Notes under the pieces: model-generated | Databases searched by the model: none | Seen by the model: only the letters and a program-made list of their open reading frames with translations | Told to the model about the DNA's origin: nothing | Translations under genes and position numbers: made by a program | NCBI RefSeq assembly: GCF_011059145.1 | Contig: NZ_JAALLT010000003.1 | Span: 620,001-684,000, forward strand | DNA from: Halalkalibaculum roseum | GTDB taxonomy: Bacteria; Bacteroidota; Rhodothermia; Balneolales; Balneolaceae | Length of the DNA stretch: 64,000 bases | Reading direction: 5' to 3' | Shown: piece by piece, positions 41,588 through 52,773 of the stretch | How positions within the stretch are numbered: position 1 is the first letter of the stretch | How the letters are laid out: the number at the start of each line of letters is the position of its first letter

Positions 41588-43243
41588 CTACTTGATTGCT
41601 AGTATATCCCGGTAACGATTCTTGTTATTTATGACTTTTAAAGCTTCATCAATGGCCGGATCCCAGCGTAATGAGGCTTTAATTCTTCCGGAATTACCTT
41701 CAAAGCGAGAGATAACTTCAAGATATAGAGCGCGTTTAAGCTGACTGTTCTGATTTTCAAAGTCTTGCTGTTTCTTCTTTTCAATAGCCTGGTCAATAGC
41801 ATCAATATGAGTTTTAACATCGGTGCTGGCCACCTGTTCACCCAAGCGTTTCTGAACACCGTTCAGGTAGCGCTCCGATTCGGTTTCATAGCTGAAGTTT
41901 TTACTCTTCAGGTACTCCCTGAACTCATTGAAAGTTTGTTCGGAAATGGACTCTGCAGCGAATGCTTCTCTTTCAGAAGCCATCTGGTTGGCGAAGAAGA
42001 AAAAGTGACTTTCTTTCATCAGCTCGGTTTCCAGCAAACTTGGAACCGGACTCTTCACATTTACATCAGGCGCAATTCCTTCACCGTCATACACTGTCCG
42101 ACCGTTTCTGGTCTTAAAAGATTTCCTCAGTGAATCTGGTTTTATAACCGCAGAATTTTTGTCGTCATGAGTGTAGGTTATAGACTGTATGCTTCTGCCG
42201 CTGGGAATGTAATAGCGAGAAGTGGTAATTTTGAGTGCCGTATTGTATGAAAGCGGTTGTACTATTTGTACCAAGCCCTTCCCAAAACTCTGCTCACCTA
42301 CAATTACTGCCCTATCCAGATCCTGCAGAGCACCTGCCACGATTTCTGAAGCACTGGCGCTTCCCTCATTTTGCAGAATTACAAGCGGTACTGAACCCAG
42401 CAGTGCGGGCTCCTCAGTTCGAAATGTACTGTTATGCTGACTCAGTCTGCCGCGGGTTTCCACAACTTTTAAACCGGGATCAACGAATTTGTCAACGGTC
42501 TTTACCGCTTCGTCCAGCAAACCTCCCGGATTGTTTCTGAGGTCTAATATCAACCCGTTGAGGGTTCCCTGTTTTTGAAATTTTTCAATGGCTTTTCTGA
42601 TCTCATCGGCCGTATTCTGTGAAAAACGGCTTAAACTGATATACCCAATATCACCATCGGGGCCGATTAAGTCGGAGTACGCGATGTTTTTGACTTCAAT
42701 ACGTTCTCTCTTCAATTCAAATAGCAGGTTCTCTTCAATGCCGTAGCGTTCAATGGTAAGAGTAAGAGTAGTACCGGGTTCGCCCATTGTGAGATTCTGA
42801 ACCTCTTCGGGAGTCAGTGAGGCTACCTCGACATCATTTACTTTCTTGATGATATCTCCTGCACGTATGCCTTTCTTTTGTGCGGGATATCCGTCCATGG
42901 GCGCTATGACAACGATTTTATCGCCTCGTATTCCCACATCCAGACCTATGCCCGCATAACTGCCCCGGGTTATGATTTCAATATCCTGATTTTGGGACTC
43001 ATCAATAAATACCGTGTAAGGATCCAGTGATTCCAACATGGAGTTTAAACCCTTTCGCATCAGTTTTTCGGGATTTACCTCATCCACATAATTAAGAGAT
43101 ACCTCACGGTAAACTTCGCTAAAAATCGTGAAGTTCTTCTTGATGAGAAAATAGATATCTGAATTGCGTGCAGCTCCGGCTAAAGCAGTAAGACTTACCG
43201 CAACGATAGCTGCGGTAACGGCTAATTTTCTCGTTTTGCTCAT
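41588..43243 (-). CDS. S41 family C-terminal processing peptidase
   Basis: This 551-residue exported serine protease has an N-terminal membrane anchor (VTAAIVAVSLTALAG). The helical CTP segment follows (FSEVYREVSLNYVDEVNPEKLMRKGLNSMLESLDPYTVFI). A PDZ domain comes next (about 95-175, GIGLDVGIRGDKIVVIAPMDGYPAQKKGIRAGDII). The S41 catalytic domain has its serine in NEGSASASEIVAGAL and its lysine in GEQSFGKGLVQ. CtpA-type proteases trim periplasmic proteins and control wall hydrolases. A lytic transglycosylase gene lies 12 bases upstream on the same transcript. Confidence 0.95.
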   Translation of the reverse strand: MSKTRKLAVTAAIVAVSLTALAGAARNSDIYFLIKKNFTIFSEVYREVSLNYVDEVNPEKLMRKGLNSMLESLDPYTVFIDESQNQDIEIITRGSYAGIGLDVGIRGDKIVVIAPMDGYPAQKKGIRAGDIIKKVNDVEVASLTPEEVQNLTMGEPGTTLTLTIERYGIEENLLFELKRERIEVKNIAYSDLIGPDGDIGYISLSRFSQNTADEIRKAIEKFQKQGTLNGLILDLRNNPGGLLDEAVKTVDKFVDPGLKVVETRGRLSQHNSTFRTEEPALLGSVPLVILQNEGSASASEIVAGALQDLDRAVIVGEQSFGKGLVQIVQPLSYNTALKITTSRYYIPSGRSIQSITYTHDDKNSAVIKPDSLRKSFKTRNGRTVYDGEGIAPDVNVKSPVPSLLETELMKESHFFFFANQMASEREAFAAESISEQTFNEFREYLKSKNFSYETESERYLNGVQKRLGEQVASTDVKTHIDAIDQAIEKKKQQDFENQNSQLKRALYLEVISRFEGNSGRIKASLRWDPAIDEALKVINNKNRYRDILAIK

Positions 43244-43254
43244 AATACTATTTT

Positions 43255-45261
43255 CTATTCCGGACTATTCACCTTCAGGGTCTGCCCAACATAGATGCGT
43301 GAACCGGAAATGTTATTGATTCGCTTTAACTCAGCAACGGTAATTCCGAAGGAGTTTGCGATATCAATTAACGTATCATTCTTCTGAACCTTGTATTGAA
43401 TAGCATTAGAATCGTCGGCACTAGCGAGGTAAGCCCGGGTCACATCTTTACCGGAGCGCTGTTCACGTTCTATTCGCTGCTTTTCTGAGAAAGCCATGCT
43501 ATTAACTTTGCTGTAATAGGCTTTTTTATTCTCAGGGACATAGACAGTGAGTTTATCGCCAACCCGGATTGTATTATTGGTACCGCTCCAGGAACGTATT
43601 TGCCAGGCTCGTACATCGTACCATTCGGCAACGTGGCCAATGGTATCACCGCTTTTGACGGTATAAGTCATTTTAGCGGAATTTGCAGGTGCAGAGGCTC
43701 TGGATGTCCTGCGGCTTGAAGTACTGTTTCTGGGTTGATTGGTCGGACGGCTGGCTGCAATTTTTTCCATACTGCCGGGAGCCAGAGGTACTACCAGTTT
43801 TTGTCCTGGATAAATGGTACTTGATAGATTTTCATTAGTCTCGTAAAGCCCCCTTACCGAAGTACCGTACTTTCTGGCGATATAACCCAGTGTTTCCCCT
43901 CGCTGTACAGTGTGCATGGCAATATTCTGGCTGCGGGATTCTTTGGGAATATCATCGTAATTCGCAGCAAATACTTCCTTAGTGTTTACCGGAAGTTTAA
44001 GGGGATAGGTTGATCCCGGTGGCGTAGCCCATCGCAACAGCTCTGGATTATATTCTTTAAGTTTTTCTGTGGTTATGCCGGCAGCTTTGGCAAGCTGGTC
44101 AAGAGGCATTAAGGGATCAACTTCAGCTACCTCATAATCATATGGAGTACCGTTGTAGTTTTTCTGGAATCCAAACTCTTCCGGATTCATGGCGATCATT
44201 GTAGCAGCAATAAAACCGGGTACATATCCCCTGGTTTCACGCGGCAGGTAGGGATAAGCCTCCCAGTAATCTTCCTTCCCACCAGCTGCTCGGATGGCAC
44301 GCTTCAAGCCGCGTGGACTGATATTATAGTTGGCCATGGCAAGGTGCCAATCGCCCCAGATATTGTAAAGATCTTTCAGGTGACGCGCAGCAGCCCGGGT
44401 AGCTTTTTCCGGATCACGCCGCTCATCCAGCCACCAGTTAACTTCCAGTCCGTACATGGAACCGGTTGCCCGGATAAACTGCCACATGCCCACGGCAGCA
44501 GCCCAGCTTCGCGCAGTCGGATTCAATCCACTCTCAATCATGGATAAGTGTATCAGCTCGACAGGCACCCCTTCTTCATTAAAAATCTTCCTCATCATGG
44601 GGAAATATCGTTCCGAGCGCTCAAGCCAGGAGTCCATGACCTCCGGACGTCTCAGCGTATAATATACAAGGTGACGACTGACCTGGCGATTTTGTACCAG
44701 AGGTACTTCTGTTTTTGTCGTGGTAATATTGTCCGGAATTACATAACCGTCTTCAAAGAGATCTTCATCCGTATTTGAGAGTTCTTTTTGAATGGCGAAC
44801 ACCTCACCTTCAACCTCTTCTGCCGGATTTTTTATACCATAAAACTCTCGGTACTCCGCCATCACGGTACGATAAACCTCATTGAACCGCTTATCGGACT
44901 GTACCTCGGGATAATCATCCAGCAATGCTTGTAAATTGGAAAGGGCATCGGTGATATGCTTTTCAGCCTGCAGAGGCTCGCTATCTACCTGTGCCTGAAT
45001 TGCCAACGTATTGGATTGATAGACCTCGGCAATGCGGGTCATGATTTCTTTCTGGAAATTATCCAGATCCTTGTGAATAGGCTCTTCGTTGTTACCAAAA
45101 TTGTACTTGGAAGGTATCATGGGATTATTGTAGGGCAATAACCGCTCAGGCATTTCCACTTCACTTATTCTAACATCAACAGAATCAAGCTGTTGAGCCT
45201 GCACTGAACCCACACCCAGACAAGTACATATAGTTATTCCTATTAAAATTTTTTTCTGCAT
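43255..45261 (-). CDS. mltD: LysM-containing lytic transglycosylase (MltD type)
   Basis: This protein of about 668 residues has a signal peptide (GITICTCLGVGSVQAQ), a long helical region, and a goose-type SLT domain in the middle. The catalytic glutamate lies in LSMIESGLNPTARSWAAAVGMWQFIRATGSMYGL. Three LysM repeats follow: HTVQRGETLGYIARKYGTS, YTVKSGDTIGHVAEWYDVR and YKVQKNDTLIDIANSFGIT. It cuts peptidoglycan to 1,6-anhydro products and binds the wall through LysM. The start at 45261 is chosen because the longer frame from 45366 would put 35 unrelated residues before the signal peptide. It heads the minus-strand envelope operon. Confidence 0.94.
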   Translation of the reverse strand: MQKKILIGITICTCLGVGSVQAQQLDSVDVRISEVEMPERLLPYNNPMIPSKYNFGNNEEPIHKDLDNFQKEIMTRIAEVYQSNTLAIQAQVDSEPLQAEKHITDALSNLQALLDDYPEVQSDKRFNEVYRTVMAEYREFYGIKNPAEEVEGEVFAIQKELSNTDEDLFEDGYVIPDNITTTKTEVPLVQNRQVSRHLVYYTLRRPEVMDSWLERSERYFPMMRKIFNEEGVPVELIHLSMIESGLNPTARSWAAAVGMWQFIRATGSMYGLEVNWWLDERRDPEKATRAAARHLKDLYNIWGDWHLAMANYNISPRGLKRAIRAAGGKEDYWEAYPYLPRETRGYVPGFIAATMIAMNPEEFGFQKNYNGTPYDYEVAEVDPLMPLDQLAKAAGITTEKLKEYNPELLRWATPPGSTYPLKLPVNTKEVFAANYDDIPKESRSQNIAMHTVQRGETLGYIARKYGTSVRGLYETNENLSSTIYPGQKLVVPLAPGSMEKIAASRPTNQPRNSTSSRRTSRASAPANSAKMTYTVKSGDTIGHVAEWYDVRAWQIRSWSGTNNTIRVGDKLTVYVPENKKAYYSKVNSMAFSEKQRIEREQRSGKDVTRAYLASADDSNAIQYKVQKNDTLIDIANSFGITVAELKRINNISGSRIYVGQTLKVNSPE

Positions 45262-45395
45262 TGCCGTGTAGATTGTTTCCAAATTTATATTCAATATTCT
45301 AAAATACTTAAATTCCAAGTTAGATTTTAAAAAATCCTTGCACAATCTAAAAACAATTGTACTCAATTTTTAAAGTTATGAGTGAATCATAACAT

Positions 45396-47072
45396 TTAGA
45401 TCTGGTTTTCAGTCCACTTCTGTACGATTGGCCATCTTCTACCGGTTCCGAAAGCTTTGGTACTTACTTTTAGAGTTGGAACTGACTGGTAACGCTTGTA
45501 TTCCGTATAGTCAACCAGCTTGATAACTTTTTTGACGGTATCTTCATCGAAACCATTATTTATAATATCTTCGGCAGAAAGCTGCTTTTCAATGTAAAGT
45601 TCCAATATTGAATCCAGAATGCTGTAATCGGGCAGCGTATCACTGTCCTGCTGATTGGGTTTTAGTTCGGCGCTGGGAGCTTTATCAATAATCTCCCGGG
45701 GAATTATCTCTTCTTCGTAAAAATCACTGTTTAGCCAGGAAGCCATTTCATAGACCTCCGTTTTGTAGAGATCGGCAATGATACCAAGACCTCCTGCCAT
45801 ATCACCATATAGCGTACAGTATCCCGTAGCTAGTTCCGACTTATTCCCGGAATTGAGCAGCATGTGACCGAATTTATTTGAAATGGCCATAAGCAGATCT
45901 CCACGTATTCTACTCTGCAGGTTTTCTTCGGCTATCCCAAATGAAGTTCCCTTGAAGAAGGGCTCAAGATTTTCAAGGAAACCGTCATATAATTCTTTAA
46001 TGGATATTTGCTTAAAGGTAATGCCCAGGTTTTTTGCCAGTACTCTGGAATGATCAATGCTTCCTTTTGAGGAAAATTCCGAAGGCATCGTGACGCCTGT
46101 CACTTTTTCCGGACCCAGAGCACTGGCCGCTATGCAGGCAACAAGCGAGGAATCAATACCGCCACTGAGTCCAAGTATGACTTTATCAGCAACTCCTGTT
46201 TTGGCCATGTAATCTTTGAGACCTAAGACTAATGCCTTAAACATATTTTCCACATTCGAAACTTTATTGGCTTCATAAGTCTGAACTGCTTCTACTTTGT
46301 TGGACTCGGCTTTCCAAAATACATCAATAAAGTCCTCTTCAAATAACCGGGCCCTGGCAATAACCTTTTCATTCTTATCAATTACCATGGAATCCCCGTC
46401 AAAAATAATCTCCGTATTTGCCCCTATCTGATTAGCATAAAATATGGGTAATCCCAACTGTCCGACGTGGTTTTGCAGCATCCGGCGTCGGCTGTCCGGC
46501 TTGGTTTTGGTGAAAGGAGAGGCCGAAATATTGATAATAGCTTCAGCACCTAATTCGGCTAGCTTGCATGCCGGGTTGGTTTCATAGGTGTGATACTGAA
46601 TATCATTCTCATTGTACCAGATATCCTCGCATATCGTGATGCCGAGCTTTATACCTTTAATTTCAATACATCTGAACTCTTTATTCTCTTCAAAATATCT
46701 CAGGTCATCAAATACATCATAGGTGGGCAGTAAGGTCTTGTGAACTTCACCAATCAGCTCTCCATTTTCAGCAACCAGTGCAGAATTAAAACATTTTCTG
46801 CCATAAGGAGAAGGATTATCGGTCACGGACCCGAAAATAATTGTAGTACCTACAGTAGCAGAAGTAATCCTTTCATTCATTCGGTAGATAGACTGCCGAA
46901 AACTTTCGCGCTCCAACAGATCCATGGGCGGGTATCCGCAAACAGTAAGTTCGGGAAGAATCAAAAGATCTATTCCGTCATTCTCTGCCTCCTCTAGAGC
47001 CTTAAGGATAGCTTCAACATTGGTTTTCAAGTCACCAATGGTTGGATTTAGCTGCTGGGTACGAACCTTCAT
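45396..47072 (-). CDS. nadE: Glutamine-dependent NAD+ synthetase
   Basis: This 558-residue two-domain enzyme converts nicotinic acid adenine dinucleotide to NAD+ with glutamine as nitrogen donor. The N-terminal nitrilase-type glutaminase (1-270) has the Glu in LLILPELTVCGYPP, the Lys in VHKTLLPTYDVFDD and the Cys in GITICEDIWYNE. The C-terminal ATP pyrophosphatase synthetase has LGLSGGIDSSLVACIA, SNKFGHMLLNSGNKSELATGYCTLYGDMAGG and the usual K/R-rich end. The start at 47072 (MKVRTQQLNP) is the normal N-terminus; a frame from 47093 adds seven residues that look spurious. Confidence 0.96.
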   Translation of the reverse strand: MKVRTQQLNPTIGDLKTNVEAILKALEEAENDGIDLLILPELTVCGYPPMDLLERESFRQSIYRMNERITSATVGTTIIFGSVTDNPSPYGRKCFNSALVAENGELIGEVHKTLLPTYDVFDDLRYFEENKEFRCIEIKGIKLGITICEDIWYNENDIQYHTYETNPACKLAELGAEAIINISASPFTKTKPDSRRRMLQNHVGQLGLPIFYANQIGANTEIIFDGDSMVIDKNEKVIARARLFEEDFIDVFWKAESNKVEAVQTYEANKVSNVENMFKALVLGLKDYMAKTGVADKVILGLSGGIDSSLVACIAASALGPEKVTGVTMPSEFSSKGSIDHSRVLAKNLGITFKQISIKELYDGFLENLEPFFKGTSFGIAEENLQSRIRGDLLMAISNKFGHMLLNSGNKSELATGYCTLYGDMAGGLGIIADLYKTEVYEMASWLNSDFYEEEIIPREIIDKAPSAELKPNQQDSDTLPDYSILDSILELYIEKQLSAEDIINNGFDEDTVKKVIKLVDYTEYKRYQSVPTLKVSTKAFGTGRRWPIVQKWTENQI

Positions 47073-47096
47073 GAAATACGGTCTTGAACTCAAAAA

Positions 47097-48770
47097 CTAC
47101 TGTTCTGCTGAATAGACCTTTTCACCGGCCACCCAGGTCTCTAGTACTTTCGTTTGCCAGATTTCTTCTCTGGATATCTCCATATAATTTCGGTCTATAA
47201 GTATAAAATCGGCCCATTTGCCCGGTTCCAGACTACCCAGTATATCTTCCTGATGTGCGGCATAGGCAGCATCTATGGTAAATGAGCGCAGGGCATTTTC
47301 TCTGGAAATGGCCTCATTCGGATGCCATCCACCTTCCGGATTTCCCTGGTGATCCTGCCGGGTGATTGCGGAATAGAGACCGAAGAACGGATTAACATTT
47401 TCAACGGGGAAATCCGAGCCCGATGCCAATACCGTTCCCTGCTCCAGAAAGGTTTTCCAGGCATATCCCCCTTCAATACGCTCAGAACCTACCCGGTCTT
47501 CCGCCATATTCATGTCGCTGGTGGCATGGGTAGGCTGCATAGAGGCAATGATATTAAGTTCCTTAAAACGAGGTATGTCTTCCAATGATACAATTTGGGC
47601 ATGTTCAATGCGGTGTCGTAAGCCCTGTTCACCTAAACTGTCTTTTACATTTGCAAATGCATCCAATACCACTCGATTGGCCCGATCTCCAATGGCGTGA
47701 ACGTTAGTCTGGAATCCTTCAGAAGCCGTTTTCATAATCATGTCAGTCATCTCCTCTTCTGAAGCGAAAAGCAGTCCCCTGTTACCGGGATCATCAGAAT
47801 AGGACTCGATCATGGCAGCCCCCCTGCTCCCCAGGGCACCATCGGAGTAGAGTTTAACACTTCTTAGTGCCAGCTTATCCTCAGCATAGGAAGTGATCGG
47901 TCCGTTTTCGGATAACTGATCGAAGGTATCTCCGGCACCGCCTATCATGGCGTAAATGCGGGTAATCATGTTTCCGTTATCAGCAAAATTCTTGTAGAGG
48001 TTCCAGTCATCGACGCTTATTCCGGCATCATGGACGCCGGTAAGTCCATGGGAACTCATTTGCTGCAAGGCTTTTTCAAGGGCCATTTCCCTTTCTCGTT
48101 CAGTTCGGGCCGGTACTTCTGATTCTACAAGACCCATTGCAGCATCAACGAATACTCCTGTGGGGTTTCCATCTTCATCCCTAATGATTTTACCGCCTTG
48201 TGGATCCTCGGTATCTGCTGTGATACCTGCCAACTCCATCGCCTTTGAGTTTGCCCAGCCGGCATGCCCGTCAACCCGGCTCAGCCAAACGGGACGTTCG
48301 GTAACGGCACCGTCCAGTTCTTCTGCTGTTGGAAACCGGTTGATATCCCATCGCGTGTGATTCCACCCGCGACCCAGAATCCACTCACGATCGGGATACT
48401 GTTCTGCATAATCACCGATCATTTGAAGGGTTGAATCCAGTGATCCGGCACCGGCAACATCCACATCAAGTTCCTGGAATCCCAGACCCATGACATGCCC
48501 GTGCGCATCAATTAATCCGGGAAGCATCACATTCCCTTCGCCATCCAGCACGCGTGCATCAGGGTATTCACCCGCCAACGAGCCTTCATTTGCGGTCTTA
48601 ACTACTTTGCCTTCCTGAAATGCTATAGAAGAAAAGGTTGCTAGTTCTCCATTAGAGAAGGTATAGCCATCGATATTTTCATATACCGTGGTGTCAGGTG
48701 ATTTTTGGCTGCAGGCTGCCATACCTAAAGCAAAAATAGTGAGAGTAATCAGAAAAGTGTAGAATCGCAT
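47097..48770 (-). CDS. Amidohydrolase (YtcJ-like), lipoprotein
   Basis: This 557-residue protein is a predicted lipoprotein (LITLTIFALGMAACSQ). It carries the amidohydrolase_3 fold. Metal-site motifs are VMLPGLIDAHGHVMGLG near residue 85, the region around GLTGVHDAGISVDDW, HAIGDRANRVV, RHRIEHAQIV and LASGSDFPVENVNPFFGLYSAITRQ. Members of the YtcJ group hydrolyse amide or related bonds, but the natural substrate is usually unknown. Export as a lipoprotein suggests that it acts in the periplasm. nadE begins 24 bases downstream on the same strand. Confidence 0.9.
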   Translation of the reverse strand: MRFYTFLITLTIFALGMAACSQKSPDTTVYENIDGYTFSNGELATFSSIAFQEGKVVKTANEGSLAGEYPDARVLDGEGNVMLPGLIDAHGHVMGLGFQELDVDVAGAGSLDSTLQMIGDYAEQYPDREWILGRGWNHTRWDINRFPTAEELDGAVTERPVWLSRVDGHAGWANSKAMELAGITADTEDPQGGKIIRDEDGNPTGVFVDAAMGLVESEVPARTEREREMALEKALQQMSSHGLTGVHDAGISVDDWNLYKNFADNGNMITRIYAMIGGAGDTFDQLSENGPITSYAEDKLALRSVKLYSDGALGSRGAAMIESYSDDPGNRGLLFASEEEMTDMIMKTASEGFQTNVHAIGDRANRVVLDAFANVKDSLGEQGLRHRIEHAQIVSLEDIPRFKELNIIASMQPTHATSDMNMAEDRVGSERIEGGYAWKTFLEQGTVLASGSDFPVENVNPFFGLYSAITRQDHQGNPEGGWHPNEAISRENALRSFTIDAAYAAHQEDILGSLEPGKWADFILIDRNYMEISREEIWQTKVLETWVAGEKVYSAEQ

Positions 48771-48874
48771 AGATGTGTTGTATTAGGTGGCTAATAAAGA
48801 ATGCTAAATTTATGGTATTGCACGTAGTTAAAAAAATGAAATCTGGCAGATCAATAGCTGTAGGGCAAAGGCCC

Positions 48875-49312
48875 CTAGAAATCTATCCGATCGAGTTCCT
48901 CAATCAATTTTTCGGGCGAAAGCTTAAGTGTGTTCAGAGAAGAAATTGGCTTCCATTCAACTGCTTTAAGTAATTGAGAATGGTCATCATGCTCCGGATC
49001 GGCTCCGAGTGAAATTTTACCCCCTCTCTTCTTGACCCGGTAGTATAATTCGATGGCGTGATAGGGTTCTTCAATCAGCTCATTCAAAAAGAGGAATTCT
49101 TCTGTAGTTATTATGGCTCCGGTCTCTTCCTTGAACTCTCTTTCAAGGCAATCTTCCAGGGATTCCCCGAATTCAAGCCCACCGCCCGGCGGCATCCAGA
49201 CAAGTTGTTCCGTTACAGGTGAATGAATCTGAACCAAAAGGATAGAAGAATTTTCAACCAGTATCCCGTTAACCCTGATCCTGATCTTATTCTGATAGGC
49301 CTCGACGTTCAC
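48875..49312 (-). CDS. Nudix hydrolase
   Basis: The 145-residue protein contains a complete Nudix box, GGGLEFGESLEDCLEREFKE followed by ETGA, matching GX5EX7REUXEEXGU. This family hydrolyses nucleoside diphosphates linked to another group. The substrate cannot be predicted. Translation appears to start at GTG 49312, 3 bases after the stop of pyrG, so the two are probably expressed together. A house-cleaning role for CTP-pool byproducts is possible but speculative. Confidence 0.9.
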   Translation of the reverse strand: MNVEAYQNKIRIRVNGILVENSSILLVQIHSPVTEQLVWMPPGGGLEFGESLEDCLEREFKEETGAIITTEEFLFLNELIEEPYHAIELYYRVKKRGGKISLGADPEHDDHSQLLKAVEWKPISSLNTLKLSPEKLIEELDRIDF

Positions 49313-49315
49313 AGT

Positions 49316-50992
<1,677 letters not shown>

Positions 50993-50997
50993 TTACA

Positions 50998-51029
50998 GAA
51001 AAATAGAACCTTTCCCGCCGGCATTCAAA
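50998..51029 (-). promoter_or_regulatory. Probable promoter of pyrG
   Basis: Read on the minus strand, TTTG (51029-51026) is followed after 20 bases by TATTTTTC (51005-50998). This matches TTTG-N20-TAnnTTTG except for the last base. It lies 30 bases upstream of the pyrG start. The rest of the 186-base gap shows only a short ATTCAA/TTGAAT palindrome. Confidence 0.55.
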
Positions 51030-51154
51030 CCTTTTTATGTTTCTTTTTCAAGCCGGTTACCTATTGAGCAATGTTACGGCACCAAAAATTCAAAATGTTG
51101 AATCCGTAATTTAGTTTTTATGATTCCCTCAATTCGTTAGGATTCTAACTCCCG

Positions 51155-52015
51155 CTAGTCAAGCACTTCCCAGAGCACATCCGGTTTGTTGGTAAAAATA
51201 CCGCTCACGTTCATCTTAAGCAGTTTCCGCATCTGCGAGGGCTTGTCTACGGTATAGACAAACACCGGGATATTATTTTCCCTGACATCTTTGAATCGCC
51301 TGGTATTTAATTGCCGGTAGCTGCAGTTGAAGGCATCTGCCTCATACTTTTTCAGCAGCTCCGAGGGTAGCAGCTTTTGTGACTGCTTTTTCTCATAGAG
51401 AATGGCAGCAGGCATTTTGGAATCAAGTGTTTTGATGTGTTCAACTGCACGATAATCAAAACTTGAAAAGAGCACATGGTTTTCCATCCCATATTTCCTG
51501 ACCAGCTCCAGGCTTTTCTGCTCTACACCACCCTCTACTTCATCGGTAACCGCTTCTGTTTTGATCTCGATGTTCAGCGCTATTTTACCCGAAGCATAAG
51601 CCAGAACCTCTTCCAGGGTTGGGATCTTTTCTCCGGCGAAAGTTGAATCAAACCAGGATCCGGCATCCAGTTTCCGCAGTTCATCCAGCGTATAATCTCC
51701 TATGTTTCCGGATCCATTTGTATGATCGTCGAGAGTGGCGTCATGAAACACTACCGGAACGCCATCTTTACTCATCATAACATCCAGTTCAATCATTTCT
51801 GCATTCATCTCCAACGCACCCTTGAAAGCAGCCATCGTATTTTCCGGGTAGTAAGCGCTTGCTCCGCGATGAGCGATAACTACAAAATTGTCTCCATTAT
51901 CCTGATAAAGTTGTGGCAGTTTGTACACAGAAGATTCTTCCATATCGGTAATATGAGCTGAAAAGAGACCTGAAAAGGCCATTAGCAGATATATTATTGG
52001 TTTAATCAGAGTCAT
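51155..52015 (-). CDS. Glycerophosphodiester phosphodiesterase
   Basis: This 286-residue GDPD-family protein begins with a signal-like hydrophobic segment (PIIYLLMAFSGLFSAHI), so it is probably periplasmic. The catalytic pair is visible in FVVIAHRGASAYYPENTMAAF, with the metal ligands in AEMIELDVMMSKDGVPVVFHDATLDDHTNG. NIEIKTE and the C-terminal FVYTVDKPSQMRKLLKMNVSGIFTNKPDVL are typical. It hydrolyses deacylated phospholipids to glycerol-3-phosphate and an alcohol. Its start overlaps the end of the small membrane protein gene upstream by 14 bases. Confidence 0.92.
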   Translation of the reverse strand: MTLIKPIIYLLMAFSGLFSAHITDMEESSVYKLPQLYQDNGDNFVVIAHRGASAYYPENTMAAFKGALEMNAEMIELDVMMSKDGVPVVFHDATLDDHTNGSGNIGDYTLDELRKLDAGSWFDSTFAGEKIPTLEEVLAYASGKIALNIEIKTEAVTDEVEGGVEQKSLELVRKYGMENHVLFSSFDYRAVEHIKTLDSKMPAAILYEKKQSQKLLPSELLKKYEADAFNCSYRQLNTRRFKDVRENNIPVFVYTVDKPSQMRKLLKMNVSGIFTNKPDVLWEVLD

Positions 52016-52337
52016 GTTCCTTTTTCCATCTCAAAAATTCAATTAATTCGTTTATCTGTTTCTTTTGATATAGAATGAGCCCCATATTAATGACAAATAC
52101 ACCCACGATGATATATAAGAAGGTGTCTCCTAGCTGGGTAATATCATAAAAGAAGGAGTATCCGAAAAAAAGAATGGCGGCAAAGTTTATCAACAAGTGC
52201 CACCATTTGGTTCTGTCTCTTTTTTTAAGTGCTTTGATCTTTTCGGCTATGGGTAGATCAAACTGTTCTTTCTTGAGATGGATTTTAAGATAGGACTGAT
52301 AGCGTTCTTTCTGCTGGCTATCATAAGTATCATGCAT
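52002..52337 (-). CDS. Small 2TM-domain membrane protein
   Basis: The 111-residue protein has two hydrophobic segments (WWHLLINFAAILFFGYSFFY and FLYIIVGVFVINMGLILY) flanked by charged ends. It resembles the '2TM domain' proteins common in Bacteroidota, which often have this W/H-rich first helix. No function is known. It lies between another two-helix protein (6 bases upstream) and the glycerophosphodiesterase gene (14-base overlap), so the three are probably one operon. Confidence 0.75.
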   Translation of the reverse strand: MHDTYDSQQKERYQSYLKIHLKKEQFDLPIAEKIKALKKRDRTKWWHLLINFAAILFFGYSFFYDITQLGDTFLYIIVGVFVINMGLILYQKKQINELIEFLRWKKEHDSD

Positions 52338-52343
52338 GTTTAG

Positions 52344-52694
52344 CTAATTTTTTGCATCCATGATTCTTCTCATAGCATCGCGCAACAATCGGTTGGATCC
52401 GCGGTGCCGGGACACAATAGTATAAAGAAAGTAGATGCCAATCATAGTTACTACGCTGGCAAACATACTAACCATTACAGAAAGCCACATGGGACTGATG
52501 AATCCTGCGGTCGATAAAAAGATCGCTGTGAGCCCAAGTGTTATCTGAAAGATTGCAGAAAGAAAGTGAAGTGTGTTGACCGAGTGAGCCTGGTCAATGA
52601 TCCCCAAAAACTTCGAACTATACTTTTCTGAATTCGTTATTTTAGAGGAGTGCGGGGAAATGAATTCATTTCCACTTTGTTCGTGTGTTTTCAT
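52344..52694 (-). CDS. Small two-helix membrane protein, unknown
   Basis: I do not recognise this 116-residue protein. Residues 1-40 are polar. Two hydrophobic helices follow (LSAIFQITLGLTAIFLSTAG and WLSVMVSMFASVVTMIGIYFLYTIV), then a short basic tail (SRHRGSNRLLRDAMRRIMDAKN), predicted cytoplasmic. It is the first gene of the operon with the 2TM protein and the glycerophosphodiesterase, and is divergent from rlmB. A link to lipid turnover is possible only through this context. Confidence 0.65.
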   Translation of the reverse strand: MKTHEQSGNEFISPHSSKITNSEKYSSKFLGIIDQAHSVNTLHFLSAIFQITLGLTAIFLSTAGFISPMWLSVMVSMFASVVTMIGIYFLYTIVSRHRGSNRLLRDAMRRIMDAKN

Positions 52695-52773
52695 AAGCTA
52701 AGCCCCTTTTTTATACTAACCCAATTGTGACTAATTTATAGGAATTTCTGAATAAATCAATCTTTTTCGAAAA

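Noticed and set aside
45262-45366. Longer N-terminus for the MltD-type transglycosylase
   Set aside because: The extra 35 residues precede a normal signal peptide and are AT-rich non-coding-like DNA.
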